This document shows, piece after piece, positions 9,601 through 16,825 of a stretch of DNA of 64,000 nucleotides; the stretch's first letter is position 1, and every line of letters starts with the position of its first letter. The stretch spans positions 62,001 through 126,000 of the forward strand of contig JAJEBT010000001.1 of assembly GCA_022822405.1 (NCBI GenBank). The letters run 5' to 3'. A program made the position numbers and the translations under genes. Source of the stretch: Alphaproteobacteria bacterium. GTDB lineage: Bacteria > Pseudomonadota > Alphaproteobacteria > MPNO01 > UBA830. The notes beneath the pieces were generated by a model, which searched no databases, had not been told where the DNA came from, and saw only the letters and a list, made by a program, of their open reading frames with translations.

Positions 9601-9838
9601 CGCGGTTCTGCTAACCTCGCTGACGACAATCGGCGGCCTCACTCCGATCTTGTTCGAGACCGATCTGCAGGCCCAATTCCTGATTCCCATGGCGATCACG
9701 ATCGTCTTCGGCCTGATGGTCACCAGCCTGCTCGTCCTGTTCGTGGTCCCCTCGCTCCTCGCAATTCAGGAGGATTTCGGTCGCATCTTCCTGCGGAGAC
9801 ACGACCGCCGCGACGCATCGCCGGTGCCTGCCGAATAG
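6605..9838 (+). CDS. RND-family efflux pump, inner-membrane transporter
   Basis: The 1077-residue length and duplicated architecture are those of AcrB/MdtB-type proton-driven exporters. There is one membrane helix near residue 35, a large periplasmic loop, five helices at about 335-540, then the repeat with a second loop and helices at about 900-1060. The fourth helix carries the Asp-Asp pair of the proton relay (Gly-Ile-Val-Val-Asp-Asp-Ala near residue 415), so the pump should be active. The second repeat has Gly-Ile-Val-Val-Asn-Asn at the equivalent place, as is usual. It starts with GTG inside the adaptor stop codon. The substrate is unknown, most likely a drug or hydrophobic metabolite. 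Confidence 0.92.
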   Translation: MTSPADPASGPRNVRSRPDLIRLFARHPTAANLLMVVMIIGGLFALNRLHTQFFPDFGIDVITVSVQWPGASAADVDDSVVQPIYRGMRFIDGVKTIAANAFEGRATVAAEFEADTDMQTALSNVDAALGQITTLPEDSEKPIVRRIVRYDTLSRLLVSGPYPERSMKQLAKRIRDDLLKRGIDKVDVGGSRDEEVHVKVKPEILRRLDLGIDDIARRIRQTSQDVPSGEIAGRTTHQIRSLGEAKTARDIGKIEIKSLTDGQKILLRDIATVDEAFDDDGKIFRHRGRPAIELHIQRTTTGDALTAAAAVSSYLDELRPTLPPNIEIKQFDIQADLIRSRIELLLENGLTGAALVLAVLFLFLNTRVALWVAVGIPVSLMATMFVMWGSNQSINMLSLFALVMAIGIVVDDAIVVGEHSETLERLGYDPVLAAEAGARRMTAPVFSSSLTTIAAFLPLLLITDVIGQLIRTIPFLIITVIIASLIECFLVLPGHMRHALSATRRLSGRRPNMAPVLRLAYFPVRLVILFRRGFDGMFDRFRNGLFLATVRTAIHWRYATVSVALAALLICAGMLVGGRIAFIFFPDPEADILVANVEFLSGTPRTKTSAMLDEVERAMRVAERKLTDGKGGLIDVAVQRIGRPATGEFAAPVEGDHVGNMFVQLAPAETRIVTADELARTWRAEVREMPDIRFITVAPRRGGPPGRDVDLRFFGAAPENLKKAAIRAAQLLASFPGVSGISDNLPYGKREMILEVTPRGQALGFTTESVGRQVRNAFEGAIARRFARGDEEVLVRVQYDDDFQDAAALQELRLRSPAGQEVPLSAVVTIRDRTGFARIRSENGTREVSITADLDTSVTTTGEVIGALLENGLREIALENGVGYRFKGRAEEESRTLKDMSIGTALGITLIYIVLAWVFASYTRPIVVMSVIPLSFIGAIVGHLLLGFDLTILSLIALAGLSGIVVNNSIILVVTIKERLDGGEAPLDAIANGTRDRLRAVLLTSLTTIGGLTPILFETDLQAQFLIPMAITIVFGLMVTSLLVLFVVPSLLAIQEDFGRIFLRRHDRRDASPVPAE

Positions 9839-10077
9839 CGCCGTCTCCTTCCAAACATGAAGCGAAAGGTCGGGATCCCGCCAGACCTGCGCCGCCCGCC
9901 GGGATACGGGGAGCGAAAGGCCTCCACCGCCAAGCTGAGCGCGCCCCGCGCGCGGCGGTCCTGGCGCGTCAGCAGCCAACCCCCGACATACATCCTGCCG
10001 TCTTCGGTCCCATCCCGCAGCCACAACATCGGAGTCCCATGCCACGACCAAATCTGCTGAAAATATTTGACAAAACT

Positions 10078-11328
10078 TCAGCGCCCGCCGAGACGGTCCT
10101 GCGTCCGCAGTACCCAGAGAGAAAGCACACAAAGGAGCAACACGCCTGCGCCGCCGATCGCATAGAAGGCGTTTGCTAGGCCGATCAGTTCGGCCAAGCC
10201 GCCCATGGCAATCGGAAAAATGACATTGCCGAGACGGTTGAAGGAAATCCTGAGCGCGGTCACGCGGCCCAGCAACCGGGGAGCGACCGTACGGGCAGCG
10301 ATCGACATCATCAAGGGAAGATTCAGCCCCTGCCCGGCACCGCGAACTCCCATCGCAACAGCCAAGAGGACAAAGCCTTCGATCAGTGGCGTGACCGTAA
10401 TACCGATGATCGCCGCCGCGACTGCCGCTATCAGCAGCCAGTAATCGGCTATGCGGCGTGTCAGCGGCCCGATACTGAGCGCCGTCAGCGCGGAGACCAC
10501 GTTGCCGATACCGACCAGAAGGCCGATCTTGTCTGCCGTCAATCCGATCTCGCGCAGCCAGACGGCATAAAATGAGGCTTGGATTCCGGACGCGGTCTGG
10601 CGCAGGAAGGTCGCCGCGATTACCAGGGCAATCGCCGTCAGCGCCAGCATGCGAAGCGTCTCTCTGTAGTCGGAGACCCGCGGCATGATGTCGGAGCCCC
10701 GCCCCGGCTGGGGTGCCGCCGTTGTGTCCGTCATGCGCGGCAGGAAGGACGAGGCAACAACCCCGCCCATAGACCAGCACGCGAAAAACAGGAACCCCCC
10801 GAGAGCGCCCCAATGCACCCATGCGACGCCAACCAGCCAGGGGCCGAGGAACCCGCCCACACGCGCGGCAGCCGTCATTCTTCCGGCATATACAGCCCGA
10901 CCCTCGAGGGTTTTCCCGACCGCGGCCTGCGCACCGATCCAGCTCGTGGCTTCCGAAAACCCGACGATCATCTGCAGAAGGATGGCAGCCCACAGGAACG
11001 GCAGGACGGGAAAGAGCACGGTCGCGACCGTACCGACAACGCCGAACAGCATGATCACGTTGCGCGGGCCGAAACGGTCGAGGAGGACGCCGCCATGGAT
11101 CGAAAGGAGGACCGGCAGCACCTGACGGCTTGCGACCAGGATCCCGACCATGATCGGAGACGCGCCGAGATCCAGAGCCCAAAGCGGCATGACCACGTGA
11201 CTCATGGGAAAGAGGTTGCCGGTGAAGAAGGCAGTACCGTAGACAGGAGCCTGACGCTGCCATGGAAACGACCGGTCGGGGCGCAGCGCCATCAGCCGGG
11301 CCCGCCGACATCCCGCGGCCCCGTGCAT
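10078..11328 (-). CDS. MFS transporter
   Basis: This 416-residue protein has twelve predicted membrane helices with the MFS loop signature after helix 2 (Leu-Asp-Arg-Phe-Gly-Pro-Arg near residue 80). The longer frame upstream is not used: the ATG at 11328 has GGAG eight bases before it and puts the first helix at about residue 40. The family exports or imports small molecules by coupling to protons; no substrate-specific motif was recognised. It converges on the RND operon and is divergent from the CoA-transferase gene. The 239-base gap to the RND gene holds no recognisable gene. Confidence 0.85.
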   Translation of the reverse strand: MHGAAGCRRARLMALRPDRSFPWQRQAPVYGTAFFTGNLFPMSHVVMPLWALDLGASPIMVGILVASRQVLPVLLSIHGGVLLDRFGPRNVIMLFGVVGTVATVLFPVLPFLWAAILLQMIVGFSEATSWIGAQAAVGKTLEGRAVYAGRMTAAARVGGFLGPWLVGVAWVHWGALGGFLFFACWSMGGVVASSFLPRMTDTTAAPQPGRGSDIMPRVSDYRETLRMLALTAIALVIAATFLRQTASGIQASFYAVWLREIGLTADKIGLLVGIGNVVSALTALSIGPLTRRIADYWLLIAAVAAAIIGITVTPLIEGFVLLAVAMGVRGAGQGLNLPLMMSIAARTVAPRLLGRVTALRISFNRLGNVIFPIAMGGLAELIGLANAFYAIGGAGVLLLCVLSLWVLRTQDRLGGR

Positions 11329-11635
11329 GACACTTTCTCCGCGTCGCCACAGGGGAGAATGCGGGATCTCAATCCAGACATCCAAGATAAAGCTTGCCGA
11401 GACCGCCTGTATAGCATGGCCCGCACGACTCGGCAGCACCTCGCGACGACCATTGCGGCTCACGCCGGGGCGGCCGCTCGCTTCCTGGCCAGAAATCGGT
11501 GCCTCGCACAGCTGCACGGGCTGTCCCGCGCAACCGAGAGCGGGAACCCGCCCCGACCGGCGCGACCTTCCGGGGTTTCGGCCGGAACCCCAATCGGATA
11601 AACCTCTTTCAGACTGCAAACGGAGCCTTGACGCC
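11329..11635. other. 307-base divergent gap between MFS and CoA-transferase genes
   Basis: No gene is seen. The gap must contain the promoters of both flanking genes, and its two ends carry their ribosome binding sites (GGAG complement near 11337-11340, and GGAG at 11622-11625). A short inverted repeat GGGGTT/AACCCC lies in the last third. I see no convincing -35/-10 pair. Confidence 0.35.
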
Positions 11636-12823
11636 ATGACCGGCAAGCAGATTCTTTCCGACATCACGGTGCTTGATCTGACCCGCGCCCGCGCCGGCCC
11701 CGCGGCCGTGCGCCAGCTTGCCGACTGGGGCGCCAGGGCCATAAAGATCGAGGCACCGGGAGCACCCGACAGCGCGGATCTCGGCCGCCGCGACGGCTCA
11801 GACTTCCAGAACCTCCATCGCAACAAGCTGTCCATGACGCTGGACCTCAAGTCCGACGCCGGCCGCGATGTCTTCTACCGTATGGTGCGCAAGGCCGATG
11901 TCGTCGTCGAGAACATGCGCCCCGGCGTGAAGCATCGGCTCGGCGTCGACTACGAAACGCTGAACGAGCTCAATCCGCGGATCATCTACGGAAGCATTTC
12001 CGGATTCGGACAGGATGGCCCTTATGCGAATCGGCCCTGCCTCGACCAGATCGCCCAGGGAATGGGCGGACACATGGCGGTGACCGGCGAACCGGGTTCG
12101 GGGCCGATGCGCTCCGGCGCCGCCATCAGCGATCTCACCGCCGGGCTGCTATGCGCCAACGGCATCATGCTCGCACTCTATGAACGCGAACAGTCGGGCC
12201 ACGGGCAGTGGATACAGACCTCGCTTCTCGAGGCCCAGATCTATCTGATGGACTTCCAGGCCGCGCGCTGGCTGATGGACCGGGAAGTTCCGCCCCAGGC
12301 CGGGCTGCATCATCCTACGATCGCGCCGATGGGAACGTTCCGGACCAGCGACGGATACATCAACATGGCGCCGATGCCAGAAATGTGGGAACGCTTCTGC
12401 AGGACTCTCGGCCTCGAGAGGCTTGTCGAGGATCCGCGCTTCGCGACGTTCGATGCCCGCTTTGCCAACCGGCCGGCCCTGATCGCGGAGATCGAGAGCG
12501 TGACCACGCTCTCGACCTGCGCCCACTGGATCGAGCGCCTCAATGACGAACGCATACCCTGCGGGCCGGTCTACACGATGGACCAAGCCTTTTCCGATCC
12601 GCAGATCCAGCATACAGGGATTGCACGAAAGATCCTGTCGCACCGGCTTGGCGAGATCGAGGTCGTCGGGCAACCCCTTCATCTCTCGCGCACACCGAAC
12701 CGCTGCGATGCCGACAGAGCGGCAGCAGCACCCGATTACGGCGCGGACACGGCCGGCCTCCTTGAGGAACACGGCTATTCGGCAGACGATATCGCCAGCC
12801 TGCGCGCAAGAGCAGTCATCTGA
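11636..12823 (+). CDS. Class III CoA-transferase (CaiB/BaiF family)
   Basis: The 395-residue product belongs to the family III CoA-transferases, which move CoA between carboxylic acids by way of an aspartyl-CoA thioester. The conserved N-terminal strand and Thr-Arg-Ala segment are visible. So is the catalytic Asp in Ser-Asp-Leu-Thr-Ala-Gly near residue 165, and Gly-Gln-Trp-Ile-Gln-Thr-Ser near 195. The start at 11636 is supported by GGAG ten bases upstream and by the usual length of about 400 residues. It is followed, 90 bases on, by a MetE-like gene. The acyl substrate is not predictable; many paralogues exist in catabolic genomes. Confidence 0.9.
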   Translation: MTGKQILSDITVLDLTRARAGPAAVRQLADWGARAIKIEAPGAPDSADLGRRDGSDFQNLHRNKLSMTLDLKSDAGRDVFYRMVRKADVVVENMRPGVKHRLGVDYETLNELNPRIIYGSISGFGQDGPYANRPCLDQIAQGMGGHMAVTGEPGSGPMRSGAAISDLTAGLLCANGIMLALYEREQSGHGQWIQTSLLEAQIYLMDFQAARWLMDREVPPQAGLHHPTIAPMGTFRTSDGYINMAPMPEMWERFCRTLGLERLVEDPRFATFDARFANRPALIAEIESVTTLSTCAHWIERLNDERIPCGPVYTMDQAFSDPQIQHTGIARKILSHRLGEIEVVGQPLHLSRTPNRCDADRAAAAPDYGADTAGLLEEHGYSADDIASLRARAVI

Positions 12824-12913
12824 CCCCTGGCACCCACGCGGGACCAACGGACGGGCCGCGAACGCTGTGTTACTGTGGCCGTCTCACGCACATAACACCG
12901 GAGTGATAGTCCG

Positions 12914-13921
12914 ATGACAATCTCGAACGGCATCCGGACCACTGTGGTCGGAAGCTATCCGTTTCCTTCATGGCTCCTGCATTCGACGTCCGACGAGGCG
13001 GTCGTCGACGCGACGCGCTCGGTTGTCGCCGTCCAGGAAAACGCGGGGATCGATCTCGTCGCCGATGGAGAGCTCTACCGCTTCGATCCCGATCATCCCG
13101 AAACCAACGGCATGATCGAGTATTTCACCAGGCCGATGAGCGGCATCCGCAACACGCCGACCTTCGACGAGATCATAGCCTATCGCTCGCAGTCCGGCAT
13201 GGACTACCGGACGCGTCCGCCGGGCGTTGTCGAGAGTGCCATCGGCCACGGCACGCTGGACCTGCCAGGTGCTTGTGCCCGCGCCCGCGAGCTCGCCACG
13301 AAGCCGTTCAAGTTCACCTTCACCGGCCCCCACATGATCGCCAAAACCCTCGTCAACCGGCACTACGAGGACACGCCAGCGCTGGCGCAGGCGATCGCTG
13401 AGATCCTGGCCGAACAGGCCGCCCATATCGTCGCCGACGTCGTCCAGGTCGACGAGGCCAACCTTCCCGGCAGTCCCGAGGAATGGAGGTGGGCCGCCGA
13501 GACACTCAATCTGGTGCTCGATGCGATCGGCGGCAAGCCGGCGGTGCATCTCTGTTTCGGGAATTACGGCGGGCAGCGGGTTCAGGACGGCAGCTGGAAG
13601 GATCTTATGGATTACCTCAACGCGCTACATGTCGATCACATTGTCATGGAAACGCGCCGGCGGCCGGAGGACGAGCTGGAGGTGTTCCGGGATCTTGACA
13701 CCACGATCGGCATGGGGCTGGGCGTGGTCGATATCAAGTCGACGGTCATCGAGACAGCCGACGAGATCGCACGCGCCATCGAGCGCGCGGACAGGGTAAT
13801 CGGCCCCGGCCGCGTCAGATATATCCATCCCGACTGCGGTTTCTGGCTCCTTCCGCGTTCGGTCGTGGACGGCAAGATCCGCGCACTGGTCGCCGGCCGC
13901 GACCTCTATGAAGGCAGGTGA
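12914..13921 (+). CDS. MetE C-terminal-domain-like protein (cobalamin-independent methionine synthase superfamily)
   Basis: This is a 335-residue stand-alone TIM barrel of the UROD/MetE-like superfamily. The N-terminal Gly-Ser-Tyr-Pro motif (residues 12-15), the His-Leu-Cys near 213 and the His-Pro-Asp-Cys-Gly near 311 supply the His and Cys zinc ligands of MetE, so it probably binds zinc to activate a thiol. Stand-alone members include archaeal methionine synthases and alkyl-CoM-type lyases, so a methyl or alkyl transfer to a thiol is likely, but the true substrate is unknown. GGAG lies ten bases before the ATG. A TACTGT box preceded by TGT at 12868-12876 could be its extended -10 element. 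Confidence 0.8.
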   Translation: MTISNGIRTTVVGSYPFPSWLLHSTSDEAVVDATRSVVAVQENAGIDLVADGELYRFDPDHPETNGMIEYFTRPMSGIRNTPTFDEIIAYRSQSGMDYRTRPPGVVESAIGHGTLDLPGACARARELATKPFKFTFTGPHMIAKTLVNRHYEDTPALAQAIAEILAEQAAHIVADVVQVDEANLPGSPEEWRWAAETLNLVLDAIGGKPAVHLCFGNYGGQRVQDGSWKDLMDYLNALHVDHIVMETRRRPEDELEVFRDLDTTIGMGLGVVDIKSTVIETADEIARAIERADRVIGPGRVRYIHPDCGFWLLPRSVVDGKIRALVAGRDLYEGR

Positions 13922-13930
13922 GACCGGCGC

Positions 13931-14098
13931 CTACAGCAGGGACCAGCGGCGCCTGATACTGGTCGACAGCACCTCGTTGACGGGACGGCACCACCAGTCG
14001 CGTTCCGAGAAGGTCTCAATCTCGGTAAGCCCGCGGAAGCCTACAGCCTCCATTATCGGTGCGCAGATTGCCGGACATACGAAGGCCACAGCGAGGCA
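13931..14098 (-). pseudogene. 3' remnant of a sugar phosphate isomerase/epimerase gene
   Basis: The minus-strand frame ending at TAG (13931-13933) encodes about 55 residues. They read like the end of a xylose-isomerase-like TIM barrel (IolE/sugar phosphate isomerase family): Pro-Ala-Ile, Met-Glu-Ala-Val-Gly-Phe-Arg-Gly, then Glu-Ile-Glu-Thr-Phe-Ser-Glu and Asp-Trp-Trp before a basic C-terminus. The frame is blocked by a stop at 14099-14101, and the rest of the roughly 280-residue protein is missing, so this is a decayed gene end. It converges on the MetE-like gene and ends ten bases from it. The match rests on pattern recognition only. Confidence 0.6.
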
Positions 14099-14378
14099 TC
14101 AGCAAGCGGAACATCTTTCTGGCCCACGGCACTGACCTCGGCCGGAATCGGACCATGCTCAACACACTGGAGGCTGCGTGCGGTTCATGTCGTGACGGTA
14201 GCAGCTTGCGTCAATTTGCCGGAGTAGGAGCACTTGGGTTGACGGAAGCCGCGGACGGCGGCGCATTGCTCAACCACGGAGGATAAAACACCATCGGAAG
14301 CGTTCTCCCGCTTCCGGGTCGGCCTCCTAGACAGCAGCCCGGCCGACAACCGCACCGCAAGACGGCGCCGCGCCCCCT
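14099..14378. other. Non-coding stretch with a weak hairpin
   Basis: I see no gene on either strand here. A 7-bp stem GGAAGCG/CGCTTCC (14296-14302 with 14309-14315) lies downstream of the minus-strand deacetylase gene and is followed, on that strand, by TTTT about eleven bases later. It may be that gene's terminator, but the spacing is poor. Part of the stretch may be further debris of the isomerase gene. Confidence 0.3.
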
Positions 14379-15272
14379 TCAGGCAACCGTGCCCTCGGGC
14401 AACGCCGAAACGTGCGAGAAGATATCCCGCGGCCGCGTGAACCAAATGCGGTCCGATTCAGGATGATTCTTCATATGTTGCAGGATGTCGCGAAGGCCGG
14501 CCAGACGATAGGGCTGCCCGACAACGAATGTATGGAGGGCGAGGCTGAAGACCAGGGGCTGGTTCGCACTCTGGCGAAGCTGCTCGTCGAAATGGGCTGT
14601 GACCATGCGCGTGAAATCGTCCGCCGTGTGGCGCCGCGTGAGTTGGGCTGGCGAGTCATTGATCTCGATGTGATAGGGAATCGCCAGCAACCGGCCGGCA
14701 CGGGTGCGCATCCAGAAGGGCTGGTCATCCGCCGACCAGTCCATGATGTAGCTGTATCCAGCCTCCTTGAGAAGATCCGGCGTGACCGAACTTTCCGAAA
14801 TCCACGGCCCCATCCAACCCCCCGGGCCCTCACCTTCATGCTCCCTGAAGGCAGCAGTAGCCTCCCCGATCAGTTTCCGTTCCTCGTCTTCACTGCAACC
14901 GCCTTGTGCCTCGGAGTTCGTGCGGCCGTGCCCTACGAACTCATCTCTGCGCTCGCGGATACGCGCTGGAATCTGGGGCGCATAATCGTAGATCGCAGTG
15001 TTCATGAGATGGCAGAGCGGCAGGCCGAGCTCGTCGAACAAGTCGAAGATGCGCCATATCCCTACCCTCAGCCCGTAGTCGCGCCACGCATAGTTGCGGA
15101 CATCCGGTTCGGTGCCAGGAGAGGTCGGGGTATGGCCGAGACCCTCGCCGAAACTGAAATGCTCGATATTCAGCCCGAAATACACCGCCAGTCGGCCGCC
15201 GTCAGGCCAGCTGTAGTCGGGACGATCGACAATCGGCGAATAGTCGTAGCGGCCGTGCCTTCGGATTTCCAC
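14379..15272 (-). CDS. Polysaccharide deacetylase/PuuE allantoinase-like protein
   Basis: The 297-residue product is a NodB-fold carbohydrate esterase 4 superfamily member. The usual metal-binding Asp-Asp of motif 1 is replaced (Phe-Gly-Leu-Asn-Ile-Glu-His near residue 32) and motif 2 reads Gly-His-Gly-Arg-Thr near residue 110. This resembles the metal-independent PuuE allantoinases rather than chitin deacetylases. I therefore expect hydrolysis of a cyclic amide or ureide, not of a polysaccharide, but this is inference. A GTG at 15270-15272 is taken as start because an exact TAAGGAGG lies ten bases upstream of it. It is divergent from the molybdenum hydroxylase operon with only 129 bases between. 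Confidence 0.75.
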   Translation of the reverse strand: MEIRRHGRYDYSPIVDRPDYSWPDGGRLAVYFGLNIEHFSFGEGLGHTPTSPGTEPDVRNYAWRDYGLRVGIWRIFDLFDELGLPLCHLMNTAIYDYAPQIPARIRERRDEFVGHGRTNSEAQGGCSEDEERKLIGEATAAFREHEGEGPGGWMGPWISESSVTPDLLKEAGYSYIMDWSADDQPFWMRTRAGRLLAIPYHIEINDSPAQLTRRHTADDFTRMVTAHFDEQLRQSANQPLVFSLALHTFVVGQPYRLAGLRDILQHMKNHPESDRIWFTRPRDIFSHVSALPEGTVA

Positions 15273-15401
15273 CTGCTGCGCCTCCTTACTTGTCGCTACG
15301 CCAGCATATCGCGACGCGCCGGCAGCCAAAAGGCCCCTTGCGCAACGGCCGCACAGGTGGGAATATCCACCTTCCGCTATACCCCACCAACGGAGACCTG
15401 C

Positions 15402-16274
15402 GTGAAAGCGCCGAAGTTCCAATATGTGCGCGCCGAGAGCGTCACCGACGCTCTCGAGCTACTCGACCGGCATGGCGACGAAGCGCGCATCCTCGCCGGC
15501 GGCCAGAGCCTGATGCCGACCCTCAACATGCGCCTTTCGCGCCCCGAAATCCTCGTCGACATCAACCGGCTCGATGAGCTCGGGGGCGTAGGAATCGACG
15601 GTGACACGGTGCGTATCGGCGCGCTAGCCCGCCATGCCGAGGTCCTGAGATCCGACATCGTGAAGGACCGCCTGCCCCTGATCGCCGAAGCGATGCCGCA
15701 TGTCGCCCATGTCGCGGTACGCAATCGCGGCACGTTCGGCGGCAGCATCGCTCTTGCCGATCCGGCGGCCGAGATGCCAGCCTGCATCCTCGCGCTGGGC
15801 GCCACCATCGTTGTCCAGAGTGCCGCCGGAACCCGCGAGATCGCCGCCGAAGACTACTTCATGGGCCTTTACGAGACCGCGCGCAGGGACAACGAGCTCC
15901 TCACCGAGGTTCGCATACCGGCGCAGAAGGACGGCAGCGTGTCAGTGTTCATGGAACTGTCGCGCCGCCGCGGCGATTTTGCGATCGCCGGGCTTGCGGC
16001 CTACGGGACCCTGTCAGGCCATCGGGTCGACGAGATGCGGCTGGTCTATTTCGCGAGCGAGGACAGGCCGGTGGTCGGCAAGGGCGCGGCAGCCGCGCTG
16101 ACCGGACGGGACTGGTCCGAAGAGACGAAGCAGGCCGTCGCGGAGGCGCTCGAAGGCGATCTCGACCCCATGGCCAACCTCTCCGGAAGCCCGGCCATGA
16201 AGATGCATCTCCAGAAGGTCCTCACCGGACGGGCCATGGACGCGGCGGTGGCCCGCGCCGGAGGTGCGGCATGA
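15402..16274 (+). CDS. Molybdenum hydroxylase FAD-binding subunit (xanthine/CO dehydrogenase medium chain)
   Basis: The 290-residue product is the FAD subunit of a xanthine-dehydrogenase-family hydroxylase and passes electrons from the iron-sulfur subunit to the acceptor. The FAD signatures are clear: Ala-Gly-Gly-Gln-Ser-Leu near residue 34, and Arg-Asn-Arg-Gly-Thr-Phe-Gly-Gly-Ser near 105. The start is a GTG preceded by GGAG at 15392-15395. The stop overlaps the next ATG by four bases. The gene order FAD, 2Fe-2S, molybdenum subunit is that of cox-type operons. Confidence 0.92.
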   Translation: MKAPKFQYVRAESVTDALELLDRHGDEARILAGGQSLMPTLNMRLSRPEILVDINRLDELGGVGIDGDTVRIGALARHAEVLRSDIVKDRLPLIAEAMPHVAHVAVRNRGTFGGSIALADPAAEMPACILALGATIVVQSAAGTREIAAEDYFMGLYETARRDNELLTEVRIPAQKDGSVSVFMELSRRRGDFAIAGLAAYGTLSGHRVDEMRLVYFASEDRPVVGKGAAAALTGRDWSEETKQAVAEALEGDLDPMANLSGSPAMKMHLQKVLTGRAMDAAVARAGGAA

Positions 16275-16753
16275 GCGAAACCCTGACGACAGTGACCATG
16301 ACGGTCAATGGCGAGCCGGTAACCCGCACGGTTCCGGTGCGCCAGCACCTGGTCGATTTCATGCGCGGTGAACTCGGCCTCACAGGCTCCCATCTAGGCT
16401 GCGAACACGGCATCTGCGGTGCCTGCTCGGTGCGCGTCGACGGCGCGGTGGTTCGCGGCTGCCTGATGCTGGCTGCGCAATGCGACGGCTCGGACGTCAC
16501 GACAATCGAGGGTCTGACGGATTCCGGCGAAATCGGCGATCTCCAGGACGCGTTCGTGTCGCGCAACGCGCTGCAGTGCGGATACTGCACGCCGGGCATG
16601 CTGATGACCGCCGCCGAACTGTTGGCGGCCGGGGAACCCCGCAGCCGGGAAGACATCCGCGACTTCATGTCCGGCAACTACTGCCGCTGTACCGGATACC
16701 ACGCGATCATCGATGCGATCGAGACCGTCAACAACCGGCGGCTGGCGGTATAG
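16271..16753 (+). CDS. Molybdenum hydroxylase 2Fe-2S subunit
   Basis: This 160-residue subunit carries the two [2Fe-2S] clusters of the hydroxylase. The plant-ferredoxin-type cluster is bound by Cys-Glu-His-Gly-Ile-Cys-Gly-Ala-Cys near residue 45 plus a Cys near 67. The second cluster is bound by Cys-Gly-Tyr-Cys near 105 and Cys-Arg-Cys near 138. All eight cysteines are present, so the electron path looks intact. It is translationally coupled to the FAD subunit through an ATGA overlap. It is followed by a 72-base gap to the large subunit. Confidence 0.94.
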   Translation: MSETLTTVTMTVNGEPVTRTVPVRQHLVDFMRGELGLTGSHLGCEHGICGACSVRVDGAVVRGCLMLAAQCDGSDVTTIEGLTDSGEIGDLQDAFVSRNALQCGYCTPGMLMTAAELLAAGEPRSREDIRDFMSGNYCRCTGYHAIIDAIETVNNRRLAV

Positions 16754-16825
16754 GCCCGAACCGGTCTGCCCCTTGCGGCCCTGGCAGCCTCTTCTGCCGA
16801 TCCTGAACACAGAAAGAGATGCGGG

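Noticed and set aside
9839-10029. Arg-rich minus-strand ORF in the RND-MFS convergent gap
   Set aside because: Short, runs into the antisense of the RND gene, and has no protein-like pattern.
9611-11350. 579-residue minus-strand ORF
   Set aside because: It overlaps the real MFS gene in another frame and the antisense of the RND gene; no recognisable protein features.
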